From CAYFJO01 sp964343305 (GTDB taxonomy: Bacteria > Planctomycetota > Planctomycetia > Pirellulales > Pirellulaceae): 28,169 bases of DNA. The notes beneath the pieces were generated by a model that was not told the origin of the DNA, searched no databases, and saw only the letters and a program-made list of their open reading frames with translations. The translations under genes and the position numbers were made by a program. The DNA is taken from assembly GCA_964343305.1 (NCBI GenBank), contig CAYFJO010000099.1, forward strand, positions 1 through 28,169, given 5' to 3'. Position 1 is the first letter of the stretch. Every line of letters starts with the position of its first letter. Shown in pieces: positions 16,498 to 24,909 of this stretch.

Positions 16498-16626
16498 CGT
16501 TATCTCCTTTAGAGGACATAGAAAGAGGAACAATGTTCGCCACTGGACATCAAGTGTATTGTAGAGTTCTCCCCGGAAGCCGCAACTGCAAACTTGAAAG
16601 AGTTTTCCGGACAGATGAATGCGCGG

Positions 16627-19600
16627 CTATTGGGCGACTTGTACAGGCGCTTGCTCTTCCACCGATTCGTCAAACTGTTCGAATTCGCTCGCCACGGTTT
16701 CCACGGTTTCGCGAATCTGTTCCTCGGTGTGCATCGACGTGACGAAGAAACGCACTTGCGTTCGCTCTTCGTGGACAGCGGGGTGGATCACGGGTTGGGC
16801 ATTAATGCCGCGTTCAAACAACCGCTCAGCAAGCTGCAATGCTTGGAAAGAGCTGCGAGTGAAGACGGGAATCACCGGGATGCCAGATTGGTCGCCAGTT
16901 CTCAGGCCATGCTGCTTCACCAACGTGTGGAACAAGCGACCGTTGGAGTGCAGATTTGCCACACGGGCCGGTTCGGCACGCAAGCAACGCAGTGCTGCCA
17001 GGGCGGCCGCCGCGTTGGCGGGAGAAATGCCCGTCGCGAAAACAAACCCGGGCGCCGTGAACCGCAAATACTCTATCACCTCTTGTTTGGCCGCCACGTA
17101 ACCGCCGCAACTGCCCAAGGCATTGGCCAGCGATCCTGTCCACAACTCGACGTCGGCGGGGTCGATTCGGAAGTGTTCTTGGACACCGCGACCAAACATC
17201 CCCATGGTGCCAAACGTATGCGCTTCGTCCACTAGCAGCATGGCTTTGTGGCGATTCTTGATTTCAATAAAACGGCGCACATCGGGAAAGTCTGCTTCCA
17301 GGTCGTACAAGCCTTCGATGGCGATCAGCACGCGACGGTATTGCTCGCGCGACTCACTCAAAATCCGTTCCACGTCATCGGGATTGTTGTGCTCGAATGA
17401 TCTTCGTCGAGCACCCGAAAGTTCGGCACCTTTGACGATGCTGCTGTGAGCGCGGCTGTCGTGCAAAACCAGGTCGCTGTTGCCCAGCAAATGTCCCATG
17501 ATGGTTTCGTTGGTCGCATGGCTGCCCACGAACGTCAATGCATCTTGGGTGCCAAGAAATTCGGCGAGTTCACTTTCAAGCTCCCGGTGAATCGATCGTT
17601 CGCCGGAAAGAATGCGCGTTGCGGAAACGCTTGTGCCAAACTCATCGATGGCCTTTTTGGCGGCTTCGTTGACCTTGGGATCTCCCGACAAACCGAGATA
17701 GTTGCAACTGGCAAAATTGACCAAAACGCGATCGTTCACTTTGGTCGTGTTCGACACAGTCCCTTCGTGCAGATTAAAGAACGGCTCGCGAACGCCCGTG
17801 GCCGCCAGCATGCGCCGTGTTTGTTGGAGTCGCACGAATTCGGGAAAACGCTCCAGTTCGTAATACGCCGCCGGGATTTCCGCGTGCGACTTTCCGTTGC
17901 CGTTGGTCGTCGATTTACCGCTCGCTCGCAGCCCAAACACCGGTTCCGATCCGATGTACTCTTCCACCGCCAAGGCCACTTGCCGGCACGTCTCCACCTT
18001 CTGCAAAACGTGGTCCGGGAATCGACCGCCGAACGTGTTTTCCAGGGAATGAGCAACTTCCAATCGTTCCAACGAATCGAGCCCCACATCGGATACAATG
18101 TTGGATTCCAAATCCAGATCGGCGGCCCTCTCTTTTCCGACGCGCCGCACTTCGTCCATCACGAATTTTACGATCTGCGGATTGACATCCTGTGCTGGGG
18201 TTTCGACTGGCTGGGTTTCTGACGATTTGAGTTCCACGTGCTGGGCGGCCGCCTGGTCCCAGGAAACCCACTGAGCGACAACGAGCAATTCGCCGGCCGT
18301 AAATGCATCTCGGCACGCGTGACGCTGCGTTTTGCCGCTGGACGTTTTGGGGATTGCGCCAACCCGAACGAGCACCACGGCATCGGGCGGCAATTCGTGT
18401 TCGTTGGTCACGTTGCGGCGGATGGATTCGATGACCGTGTCCCATTCAGCTTCGCCGCGACGTTCGACTTCGCAAACCACCACCAATCGTTCTTGGTTTT
18501 CCACATCCAAGGCGAATGCTGCCGAGCATCCACTGCGCAAAACACCGTCGGTGTTCTCAACCGTCAATTCAATGTCTTGCGGATAGCGGTTCACGCCGCG
18601 AATGATGATCAGGTCTTTGAGCCGTCCCGTGACATACAATTCCTGTTGATGGACAAAACCGAGATCACCGGTTCGCAGCCACCCGGAGCCATTGCTGCCG
18701 TCGTTAAGCTTCGCTTGGAAAACCTCTTCGCTGATTTCCGGTTTATTCCAATATCCCTGGCCGATACTTGGGCCACGAACCCAGATTTCGCCGACGCGGT
18801 CCTGCGGCGCTTTGGTGCACGTTTCCGGATCAACAATGATCAACTCTTCATTCGTTCGAGCGTGGCCGCACCCGACCAGTTTTCGGCCGCCTCTTGTGCC
18901 GTTCGTCATGGGTTTGATCGTGTCGGCCGCGAGTGCATTGTTATCGAACGCTTTGACGACGGGCGGCTTGTTCTTGTAGCCGCCAGTGATGAACAGCGTA
19001 CTCTCCGCCATGCCATAGCACGGATAATGTGTTTCCGCACGAAAACCATACGGCGCGAATTTGCGTGTGAACGCTTCCATGGTTTCCGCACGTACGGGTT
19101 CCGCGCCGTTAAATGCCAGGTCCCACGTGTTCAGGTCCAGCCCTTCGCATTCTTCGTCAGTGATCTTCTCGTTGCACAAGGCATACGCAAAGTTGGGGCC
19201 GCCGCTCATCGTGATCGAATAACGGTCGATCGCACGAAGCCAACGAACGGGTTTCAAAAGGAACGCCATGGGCGAAAACAGTACGTTGTAGCGGCCGTAG
19301 AACATTGGCGTTAGGACGCCTCCGAGCAATCCCATGTCGTGATAGCAAGGCAGCCAACTCGCGCCACAACCGGAGCGCGTAAAATCAAACGCCGTGGCAA
19401 TCAATCGGCAATTGTTCATTAGATTGCGGTGCGTGATCACGACCCCCTTCGGTGTGCCAGTCGAGCCGGAGGTGTATTGCAAAAACGCCACGCTTTCGTC
19501 AGCGACCGACAAAGGTGGACACTCGTCGGCGAGTTTTTCGGACAGATCGTCGGTTGCCAGCCAGGTGAGCTGTTGCAAGCGCGGTGTCGATTCGAGTGTA

Positions 19601-20007
19601 TCCGCCACGCGTCCCAGAACACTGGCCACGGTCAACGCGACTTTCGCTTGTGCGTCGTCCGCGATCGCTTCAATGCGATTCATGTTGCGATTGCGGCGGG
19701 GTGGGTAAGCCGGCACCGGAATCGCGCCCGCATACATGCAACCAAAGAACCCACAGATGAAGTCGAGGCCAGGGGGGTAGAGCAACAACGCGCGTTCACC
19801 GCGCATACCAATCGCCGCAAGCTTCGCCGCGATCGCGGAAGCTCGTCGATCAAGCTCACCATAGGTCACGTACTCCTCTTCCTCCTCGCCGTCGACAAGG
19901 TAGTAGTACGCAATGGCGTCAGGTGTATGCTGTCCCCAATAGCTAAGGCGGTCGACAAGGTTTGTGTCGGGCGGGCTATACGGGGCGAACAACTGTTCGA
20001 AGTTCAC
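16627..20007 (-). CDS. Fatty acyl-AMP ligase / acyl carrier / alpha-oxoamine synthase-like fusion lacking the PLP lysine
   Basis: GTG 20007 has GGAGG at 20016-20012. Residues 1-585 are a fatty acyl-AMP ligase: YTSGSTGTPKG (178-188), SWLPCYHDMGLLGG (217-230), YGMAEST (331-337) and A10 Lys559 in PKTSSGKTQR. VPAYPPRRNRNMNR (98-111) is typical of the FAAL rather than acyl-CoA ligase branch. Residues 605-690 are a carrier domain with Ser645 in GLDSLERLE as phosphopantetheine site. Residues 730-1110 are fold-type I PLP, AONS/serine palmitoyltransferase-like: NYLGLSG, RILSGERSIHRELESELAEF, His854, DEAH (927-930). The expected Lys is Asn962 in GSLANALGSCGGY. The design predicts fatty acid activation, loading and condensation with an amino acid to an amino-ketone, as in sphingoid-base synthesis. 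Loss of Lys argues that this domain is non-catalytic alone or needs a partner. Confidence 0.9.
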   Translation of the reverse strand: MNFEQLFAPYSPPDTNLVDRLSYWGQHTPDAIAYYYLVDGEEEEEYVTYGELDRRASAIAAKLAAIGMRGERALLLYPPGLDFICGFFGCMYAGAIPVPAYPPRRNRNMNRIEAIADDAQAKVALTVASVLGRVADTLESTPRLQQLTWLATDDLSEKLADECPPLSVADESVAFLQYTSGSTGTPKGVVITHRNLMNNCRLIATAFDFTRSGCGASWLPCYHDMGLLGGVLTPMFYGRYNVLFSPMAFLLKPVRWLRAIDRYSITMSGGPNFAYALCNEKITDEECEGLDLNTWDLAFNGAEPVRAETMEAFTRKFAPYGFRAETHYPCYGMAESTLFITGGYKNKPPVVKAFDNNALAADTIKPMTNGTRGGRKLVGCGHARTNEELIIVDPETCTKAPQDRVGEIWVRGPSIGQGYWNKPEISEEVFQAKLNDGSNGSGWLRTGDLGFVHQQELYVTGRLKDLIIIRGVNRYPQDIELTVENTDGVLRSGCSAAFALDVENQERLVVVCEVERRGEAEWDTVIESIRRNVTNEHELPPDAVVLVRVGAIPKTSSGKTQRHACRDAFTAGELLVVAQWVSWDQAAAQHVELKSSETQPVETPAQDVNPQIVKFVMDEVRRVGKERAADLDLESNIVSDVGLDSLERLEVAHSLENTFGGRFPDHVLQKVETCRQVALAVEEYIGSEPVFGLRASGKSTTNGNGKSHAEIPAAYYELERFPEFVRLQQTRRMLAATGVREPFFNLHEGTVSNTTKVNDRVLVNFASCNYLGLSGDPKVNEAAKKAIDEFGTSVSATRILSGERSIHRELESELAEFLGTQDALTFVGSHATNETIMGHLLGNSDLVLHDSRAHSSIVKGAELSGARRRSFEHNNPDDVERILSESREQYRRVLIAIEGLYDLEADFPDVRRFIEIKNRHKAMLLVDEAHTFGTMGMFGRGVQEHFRIDPADVELWTGSLANALGSCGGYVAAKQEVIEYLRFTAPGFVFATGISPANAAAALAALRCLRAEPARVANLHSNGRLFHTLVKQHGLRTGDQSGIPVIPVFTRSSFQALQLAERLFERGINAQPVIHPAVHEERTQVRFFVTSMHTEEQIRETVETVASEFEQFDESVEEQAPVQVAQ

Positions 20008-20379
20008 CGGACCTCCAGCTCCAATTCTGTAGTTGATTCACACAGGTATTCAGACTTGCCACTCCTGCAGGTGGAATGCCGTTATGTATTGATCGAATCA
20101 ATCCTCCACGAAGATTGAGCCTTCCAGTGGGACACCTCAAATTCGTACCAGAATTCGTTTTGTGATTGACTGGTGTAAGGAGGATTTGAGGAAAGGTGAG
20201 GATGATTCCAAGCTATATGTCAAGTCTCACCCAGATTACCACCCGCGGGCTGTCTTATCAATCGTCGGAAGGAGTTTGAGGCGAGAGTTTTAGGGTTGTT
20301 TCGTACTTATAGGGTATTTGCGTACACTATTTGTGACAACCCTCAATTACGGCATTATACGCTTAATAGACACAACTGG

Positions 20380-20412
20380 CCGAGGTGGTTTAACCATTGC
20401 TAACCGACTCGG
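20380..20412. repeat. Imperfect hairpin, candidate terminator
   Basis: CCGAG (20380-20384) pairs with CTCGG (20408-20412), and GGTT (20387-20390) with AACC (20402-20405), around an 11-nt loop with a 2-by-2 internal loop. It lies about 100 bp past the TPR gene stop on the minus strand. There is no T run. Confidence 0.35.
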
Positions 20413-20450
20413 TGATGATCTTTAAGGCGAGCGGCGGTTGAAAACACCCC

Positions 20451-20490
20451 GTAGGACGGATTTCCAATCCGGTTTGATAAACCGTCCTAC
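20451..20490 (+). repeat. Dispersed hairpin repeat, GTAGGACGG family
   Basis: GTAGGACGG (20451-20459) pairs with CCGTCCTAC (20482-20490). Inside, GGAT (20458-20461) could instead pair with ATCC (20467-20470). The first 17 bases, GTAGGACGGATTTCCAA, are identical to 26977-26993, so at least two copies lie in this window. It is 25 bp downstream of the TPR gene stop. Confidence 0.75.
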
Positions 20491-20515
20491 CGGTAAATCA
20501 CATTCAGCCGGTCTC

Positions 20516-23443
20516 CTAAAGACTGATTCCTGGAAAGTTCTCGGGGTCTTCAAACGGCGACGACGTAGTTTCGTCCTCGGTTGGCTCCTGTTCACCGAGC
20601 AGCTCCGGATAGGCGTCGCTGACGGGCCGCCACTTTTCCTTCCAATCGGCTCGTAGCAGCGACGTTTGCAGGTCCAATCGCCCCTCGGCACACCATTTGT
20701 CCAGCGTCAGTTTGCGCACCGGCCCGTATTCTCGAACGTTCGGCTCCTCGCCCACCAACACCAGCCACTGGTCCCACAACGGATCCGTCCGAAACTCGTC
20801 CTCATCCCGAACAATTTCCATTGGATTGAGGATCTGTGGCGGCCGCGTGGGAGCAACGTGATTTGTTGGCGATTGAATCTCGTTCGGACGATCTTGGTTG
20901 GGGTCTTGCAGCCAATCGAGTGCGATCTTGGCACGCGAGCAACTTGCGTCGAGTTTCAAGGCCTTTGTGAACGATTTTTTGGCAGATTCGTTGTCGCCGA
21001 GTTCAGTTTGCGCGAGGCCCATGCCTGCATAGCTGTTTGCCAACGGAAAGCCGGCGGGCTTGAATCGAGTCACGTGGAAAAAGTCATCAACGGCCCTTTG
21101 AAATCGGCAAATGCTATAGTAGATCCGCCCGCGACAATCGAGCAATTGCGCCAAATGCAACTCCGACTCGAAGTGGCCCAACTGCTTGGTCAATTGAATG
21201 AGAGCCGCTTCGTAGTCGCCCAGGCGGGCCATCATCCGTGCACGCTGACAGTGGGCATCCAGCAAAGTCGCGTCGATGCGAATCGCCGCTTCAAAATCCC
21301 GCAACGCCATTTCCAGCGACTGCCTCTTGGCATACAGCTCGCCACGATACATCCATGCCGCCGGATCTTTCGGACGAAGTTGAACGGCAGCAGAAAAGTC
21401 GCAGATGGCTTGATCATATTTGCCTTGGTCCATCAGCACTTTGCCACGCAGCATGAACGCGTCGGCATTTTGACAATTCAATCGAATGGCCTTGGTTAAA
21501 CTGGCGTTTGCAAAGTCGGCCTGGCCCATCGCGGCTAAAACCTCGCCGCGCGCGGTGTGCAAACGCGCATCGGACTCGTCAACTTTGATCGCGGCAACGA
21601 AATCGGCGAGGGCTTCTTCGAGACGATCTAGGGTGTGGAAGCACTTGCCGCGCAGGTACAGCGCCCTGGTGTTCGTGTCGTCCGCGTCCAAGACCTTTGT
21701 GAAATCGGCGACGGCTTCCAGTGCCTTGCCGGCGGCCATCAGCGCGGCCGCACGTTCCACCAGCAGTTCCGTGTCGTTTGGCAACAATTCCAACAACGTG
21801 TTGAAATCGGCGATGGCTTCTTCTGGTTTGCTTAGAAAAGCGAAGGCGGTGCCGCGCGTACGATAAGTATTTGCCGACGTCTTGTCTTTCTGAATTTGCG
21901 CGGTGCAAACTTCGATCGCCGGCTGGCAGTATTGCTGGCCAATTTTGCGGTATTGCTCTTCGTTCTCTGGACTCAAATCGATTGCGCGGCGGAAATCGCC
22001 GATGGCTTGGCGAAGTTTGCCCGTTCGCGCCAGTGCGATGCCACGCCACAGAAAAACACCAGGGCGATCGTCACGCAACTGGATGGACTCGCCAAACTGC
22101 TCAATCGCGGCCGCAAAATCTTGTTTGTCCCGGTAAATGATCGCCAGATAGTAGTGAACTTCCGCAGCGTCTGATCTGTTGACACCTACCTCCAAGGCCT
22201 TGGAGAAATCCGCGCGAGCCTCGTCCACGTTTTCCGACTCGTAATGGATTTTTCCGCGACTGATCAGCGCGGGTGTATAGCGGCTGTCTAATCGCAACGC
22301 TTTGTTGACTTCCTTAATCGCCGCCTCGTGTTCGCCACCCACGGCCAAAGCTGTTCCACGTCCGCGATAGGCTTCGGGACAAATGGCATCGAGCGCAATC
22401 GCATCGTCGAAGTCCTGTAAAGCCTTCTTTGGGGATTTGAGCTTCACAAAAGCGTCACCCCGCAAAATCAAAGTTGCGGAATCCGCCGGGACTTGATCCA
22501 AGGAGTAGGTAAAATCATCGACGGCGGCCTCGAAGTTGTTGAGTGCGACGTACGACTTGCCTCGCTCCACAAACGTGTCGGTGCTCGATGTATCCAACTG
22601 GATCGCGGTGGTAAAGTCGTCGATCGCCGCGGAATACTGATCGGTGGACGCATGGGCCCGGCCCCGATGAAAATGAGCCATTGCATTCACGGCATCCATT
22701 TTGATGACACGCGTCATGTCGCTGATGGCCTCGAGGCCATTGTCGATCGCCAGCAGCGAGCATCCGCGCAGAAAGAAGATCGACGCATCCGTGCCGCCAC
22801 GTTTGATCGCACGTGTGCAATCCAAGATCACGTCTTCGTGATTGCCGACGACCGCGTTGCATTCGGCTCTCTTCATATATGCGGGCCAATTCTTTGGACT
22901 CAAATCAATCGCCTGGCTAAAGTCGCGGATGGCTTTGTCCCACTCGGCGCGAAAGGCGTAGATGACGGCACGATCAAAGAACAATTCCGCGCTGCTTTCA
23001 CCTTGCTTTACCTGGGCGCGGATCTGTTCCAGTGCTCGGTCTGTGTGTGCGACGGCGACTTGGCGATACTGTTTCGCGTTTTCCGGACACAACTGAATGG
23101 CTTGTTGAAAATCCGCCAGCGACTCGCGCCACTGGCTTTGTCCAGCATAGGAGGACCCGCGCCAGGCGTACGGCTCGCCATCGGTTGGATCGTATTGAAT
23201 GGCCAGATGGCTGTCGTCGATCGAGCGATCGAAATCTTCGAGGCACAGATAGGCGTACGCTCTGGTCGCGTAACAGGCCGCCAGTTCGGATTCCGGCGCC
23301 TCAATCAAAGCTTGGCTGAGCAACGTGGCCGCCTCGCTGTACTGTTGAGAGGCAATGGCCTCCAGCCCTGCTTGGAAATGTTGTCCCCAGCGGTCATCAG
23401 TCTGTTCGGCGTCGTCGGTTTTGTCAGGCGAGAGTTCGGTCAC
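20516..23443 (-). CDS. Giant TPR protein with GYF_2-like C-terminal domain
   Basis: The 975-residue product (GTG 23443, no good ribosome binding site) is cytoplasmic, lacking signal and membrane segments. Residues about 20-845 are some twenty TPR units with the usual pattern, for example FMLRGKVLMDQGKYDQAICD. Residues 92-182 and 464-554 are copies of one another, including an irregular insert marked PENxxQYR (120-127, 492-499), which indicates a past internal duplication. A Pro/Asn linker (848-875) leads to residues 889-945 (WLVLVGEEPNVREYGPVRKL, then KWCAEGRLD and WRP). This resembles the GYF_2 domain that often caps bacterial TPR or membrane proteins. The tail is acidic. It is a likely scaffold for a multi-protein assembly; partners are unknown. 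It diverges from the EF-hand gene. Confidence 0.9.
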   Translation of the reverse strand: MTELSPDKTDDAEQTDDRWGQHFQAGLEAIASQQYSEAATLLSQALIEAPESELAACYATRAYAYLCLEDFDRSIDDSHLAIQYDPTDGEPYAWRGSSYAGQSQWRESLADFQQAIQLCPENAKQYRQVAVAHTDRALEQIRAQVKQGESSAELFFDRAVIYAFRAEWDKAIRDFSQAIDLSPKNWPAYMKRAECNAVVGNHEDVILDCTRAIKRGGTDASIFFLRGCSLLAIDNGLEAISDMTRVIKMDAVNAMAHFHRGRAHASTDQYSAAIDDFTTAIQLDTSSTDTFVERGKSYVALNNFEAAVDDFTYSLDQVPADSATLILRGDAFVKLKSPKKALQDFDDAIALDAICPEAYRGRGTALAVGGEHEAAIKEVNKALRLDSRYTPALISRGKIHYESENVDEARADFSKALEVGVNRSDAAEVHYYLAIIYRDKQDFAAAIEQFGESIQLRDDRPGVFLWRGIALARTGKLRQAIGDFRRAIDLSPENEEQYRKIGQQYCQPAIEVCTAQIQKDKTSANTYRTRGTAFAFLSKPEEAIADFNTLLELLPNDTELLVERAAALMAAGKALEAVADFTKVLDADDTNTRALYLRGKCFHTLDRLEEALADFVAAIKVDESDARLHTARGEVLAAMGQADFANASLTKAIRLNCQNADAFMLRGKVLMDQGKYDQAICDFSAAVQLRPKDPAAWMYRGELYAKRQSLEMALRDFEAAIRIDATLLDAHCQRARMMARLGDYEAALIQLTKQLGHFESELHLAQLLDCRGRIYYSICRFQRAVDDFFHVTRFKPAGFPLANSYAGMGLAQTELGDNESAKKSFTKALKLDASCSRAKIALDWLQDPNQDRPNEIQSPTNHVAPTRPPQILNPMEIVRDEDEFRTDPLWDQWLVLVGEEPNVREYGPVRKLTLDKWCAEGRLDLQTSLLRADWKEKWRPVSDAYPELLGEQEPTEDETTSSPFEDPENFPGISL

Positions 23444-23649
23444 AAAGTCGTCATGGAGTGAAAACCGGCGGGAGAATGCGCCGAAGATTGTTTAAGTGAT
23501 GTGATTAGTGCCATTATCCAATGCGCCGCAAAAATGGTCAACGTATTTCGCTGTTTTGTCCCGGGCAATTCGGCTTTATCTGGCGAAAGACGTGGCCCTT
23601 ACGTTAGAATCGAATAAAGTGTGATATCCATTGACGGCCGGAAGATTCT

Positions 23650-24909
23650 ATGAAGCCAAAACAATTCTCCTTCGATTTCGTGGCAACCGTCACATTAATA
23701 ACGATTTTGACGGCGACAACGGTGCAGGCCCAGCCACCGGGTCGCGGGCCTTTTGGGCGTGGACCTGGTGGACCAGGACCTGGACCGGGATTCGATCCCA
23801 GTGAGATGTTGAAGCGGCTGGATTCAAACGGCAACGGTTTGATCGAACCGGGCGAAGCGCAAGGTCCCGCGCGTTATATGGTGCAACGAATGGCTGAACG
23901 CTTGCGGATGGATCCAAATCAACCAATTCCTGTGTCGAAAGTCAAGGAAATGATCGACCAGCGGCGCGGCGAAGAAGAGCAACGTCGTGCAGCGGAAAGC
24001 CAACGACGAGCCGAAGCCGCCAAGAAGGACGAGCCGTTGGTCCCGGGGTTTGGCGTCGAAGAGGACGGAATCGTTTTGGTGCCCGGATTCAATTTACCCG
24101 ACGATAGCCCGCTGTTGTCGAAGCTTCCTTTGGAAAAACGTTACGACTCCCGCATTTTGGATCGCGTCAAAGAACGCATGCGCGAGTATGACAAGAACGG
24201 CGACGGCGGGATCGACAAAACCGAAATGACGGGCGGCCGCTGGTACGGCGATCCACTGAAAGAATACGACCTCGACGGAGACGGCAAGTTGAACAAGGTC
24301 GAAATGGCGGAACGCTACGCCGATCGTTACGGCAACTCGCTGGCCAAAAAGAAGAGCAGTTCGAGTTCATCAAGTTCCAAGAAATCGTCACCCAGTTCTT
24401 CATCATCCAGCAGCTCATCCGCACAAGCCAAATTGCGCAGCTACGCGCAGAGTTTGATGAAGCAATATGACAAGAACAACAACGGAGTAATCGACCGCGA
24501 AGAATGGGGAAAAATGCCGAAGCCCGAGCGATACAATCGCAATCGTGACCACATCATCACCATGGACGAATTGATCTACGGCGCGAGTAACTTCGCAAAA
24601 AGCAGTTCCAGTTCATCGAAGTCATCTAAATACAGCTCGTCCAAATCGTCTAGCGGCGGCGGGTCCAGTCAAGCCGTTTATCGAACCCGATCCACCGAAG
24701 ACCGGCTGAGGAAACTTGGACTTCCCAGCAGTTTCATCAGTGACGATACAAACGCGGACGGCCAACTGGAAATGGCGGAATTCGCCACAAGTTGGACGGA
24801 TTCCAAAGTGGCCGAGTTTAAAACCCTGGACCTCAACGGCGACTGGGTCATCACACCGCAGGAATGGCTCACCGCGGAAGAAATCAAAAGGGCGAGCAGA
24901 AGCAAATGA
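23650..24909 (+). CDS. Secreted EF-hand calcium-binding protein with Ser-rich linkers
   Basis: The 419-residue protein begins with a signal peptide (about 1-28, ending TTVQAQ) and a Gly/Pro-rich stretch. Six EF-hand loops are visible: 58-69 (DSNGNGLIEPGE), 181-192 (DKNGDGGIDKTE), 207-218 (DLDGDGKLNKVE), 274-285 (DKNNNGVIDREE), 366-377 (DTNADGQLEMAE) and 394-405 (DLNGDWVITPQE). A seventh, degenerate loop lies near 297-307. Residues 107-125 are a charged Arg/Glu/Ala helix. Two linkers (236-257, 318-340) are nearly all Ser and Lys. Planctomycetes carry many such secreted EF-hand proteins; calcium binding in the periplasm or on the surface is expected, and the exact role is unknown. Its TGA overlaps the ATG of the Uma2 gene by 4 bp. 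Confidence 0.9.
   Translation: MKPKQFSFDFVATVTLITILTATTVQAQPPGRGPFGRGPGGPGPGPGFDPSEMLKRLDSNGNGLIEPGEAQGPARYMVQRMAERLRMDPNQPIPVSKVKEMIDQRRGEEEQRRAAESQRRAEAAKKDEPLVPGFGVEEDGIVLVPGFNLPDDSPLLSKLPLEKRYDSRILDRVKERMREYDKNGDGGIDKTEMTGGRWYGDPLKEYDLDGDGKLNKVEMAERYADRYGNSLAKKKSSSSSSSSKKSSPSSSSSSSSSAQAKLRSYAQSLMKQYDKNNNGVIDREEWGKMPKPERYNRNRDHIITMDELIYGASNFAKSSSSSSKSSKYSSSKSSSGGGSSQAVYRTRSTEDRLRKLGLPSSFISDDTNADGQLEMAEFATSWTDSKVAEFKTLDLNGDWVITPQEWLTAEEIKRASRSK

Larger units (their letters stand above)
20008..20515. other. 508-bp gene-free region with hairpins
   Basis: No convincing coding frame is present. The stretch holds the FAAL-fusion ribosome binding site (20016-20012), a hairpin GGGTTGT/ACAACCC (20293-20299/20336-20342), a hairpin at 20380-20412 and the dispersed repeat at 20451-20490. 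A+T content rises around 20290-20370. It lies downstream of the TPR gene and upstream of the fusion gene, both on the minus strand, so it should contain a terminator for one and a promoter for the other. A small RNA gene is possible but unsupported. Confidence 0.5.

Noticed and set aside
18238..19314. 358-codon plus-strand open frame inside the FAAL region
   Set aside because: It is antisense to well-conserved FAAL motifs and has no family signature; long antisense frames are common at this base composition.
24354..24420. AGC/TCA-rich tract in the EF-hand gene as a microsatellite
   Set aside because: Mixed Ser codons are used, so it is a Ser-rich linker kept at protein level rather than a simple DNA repeat.
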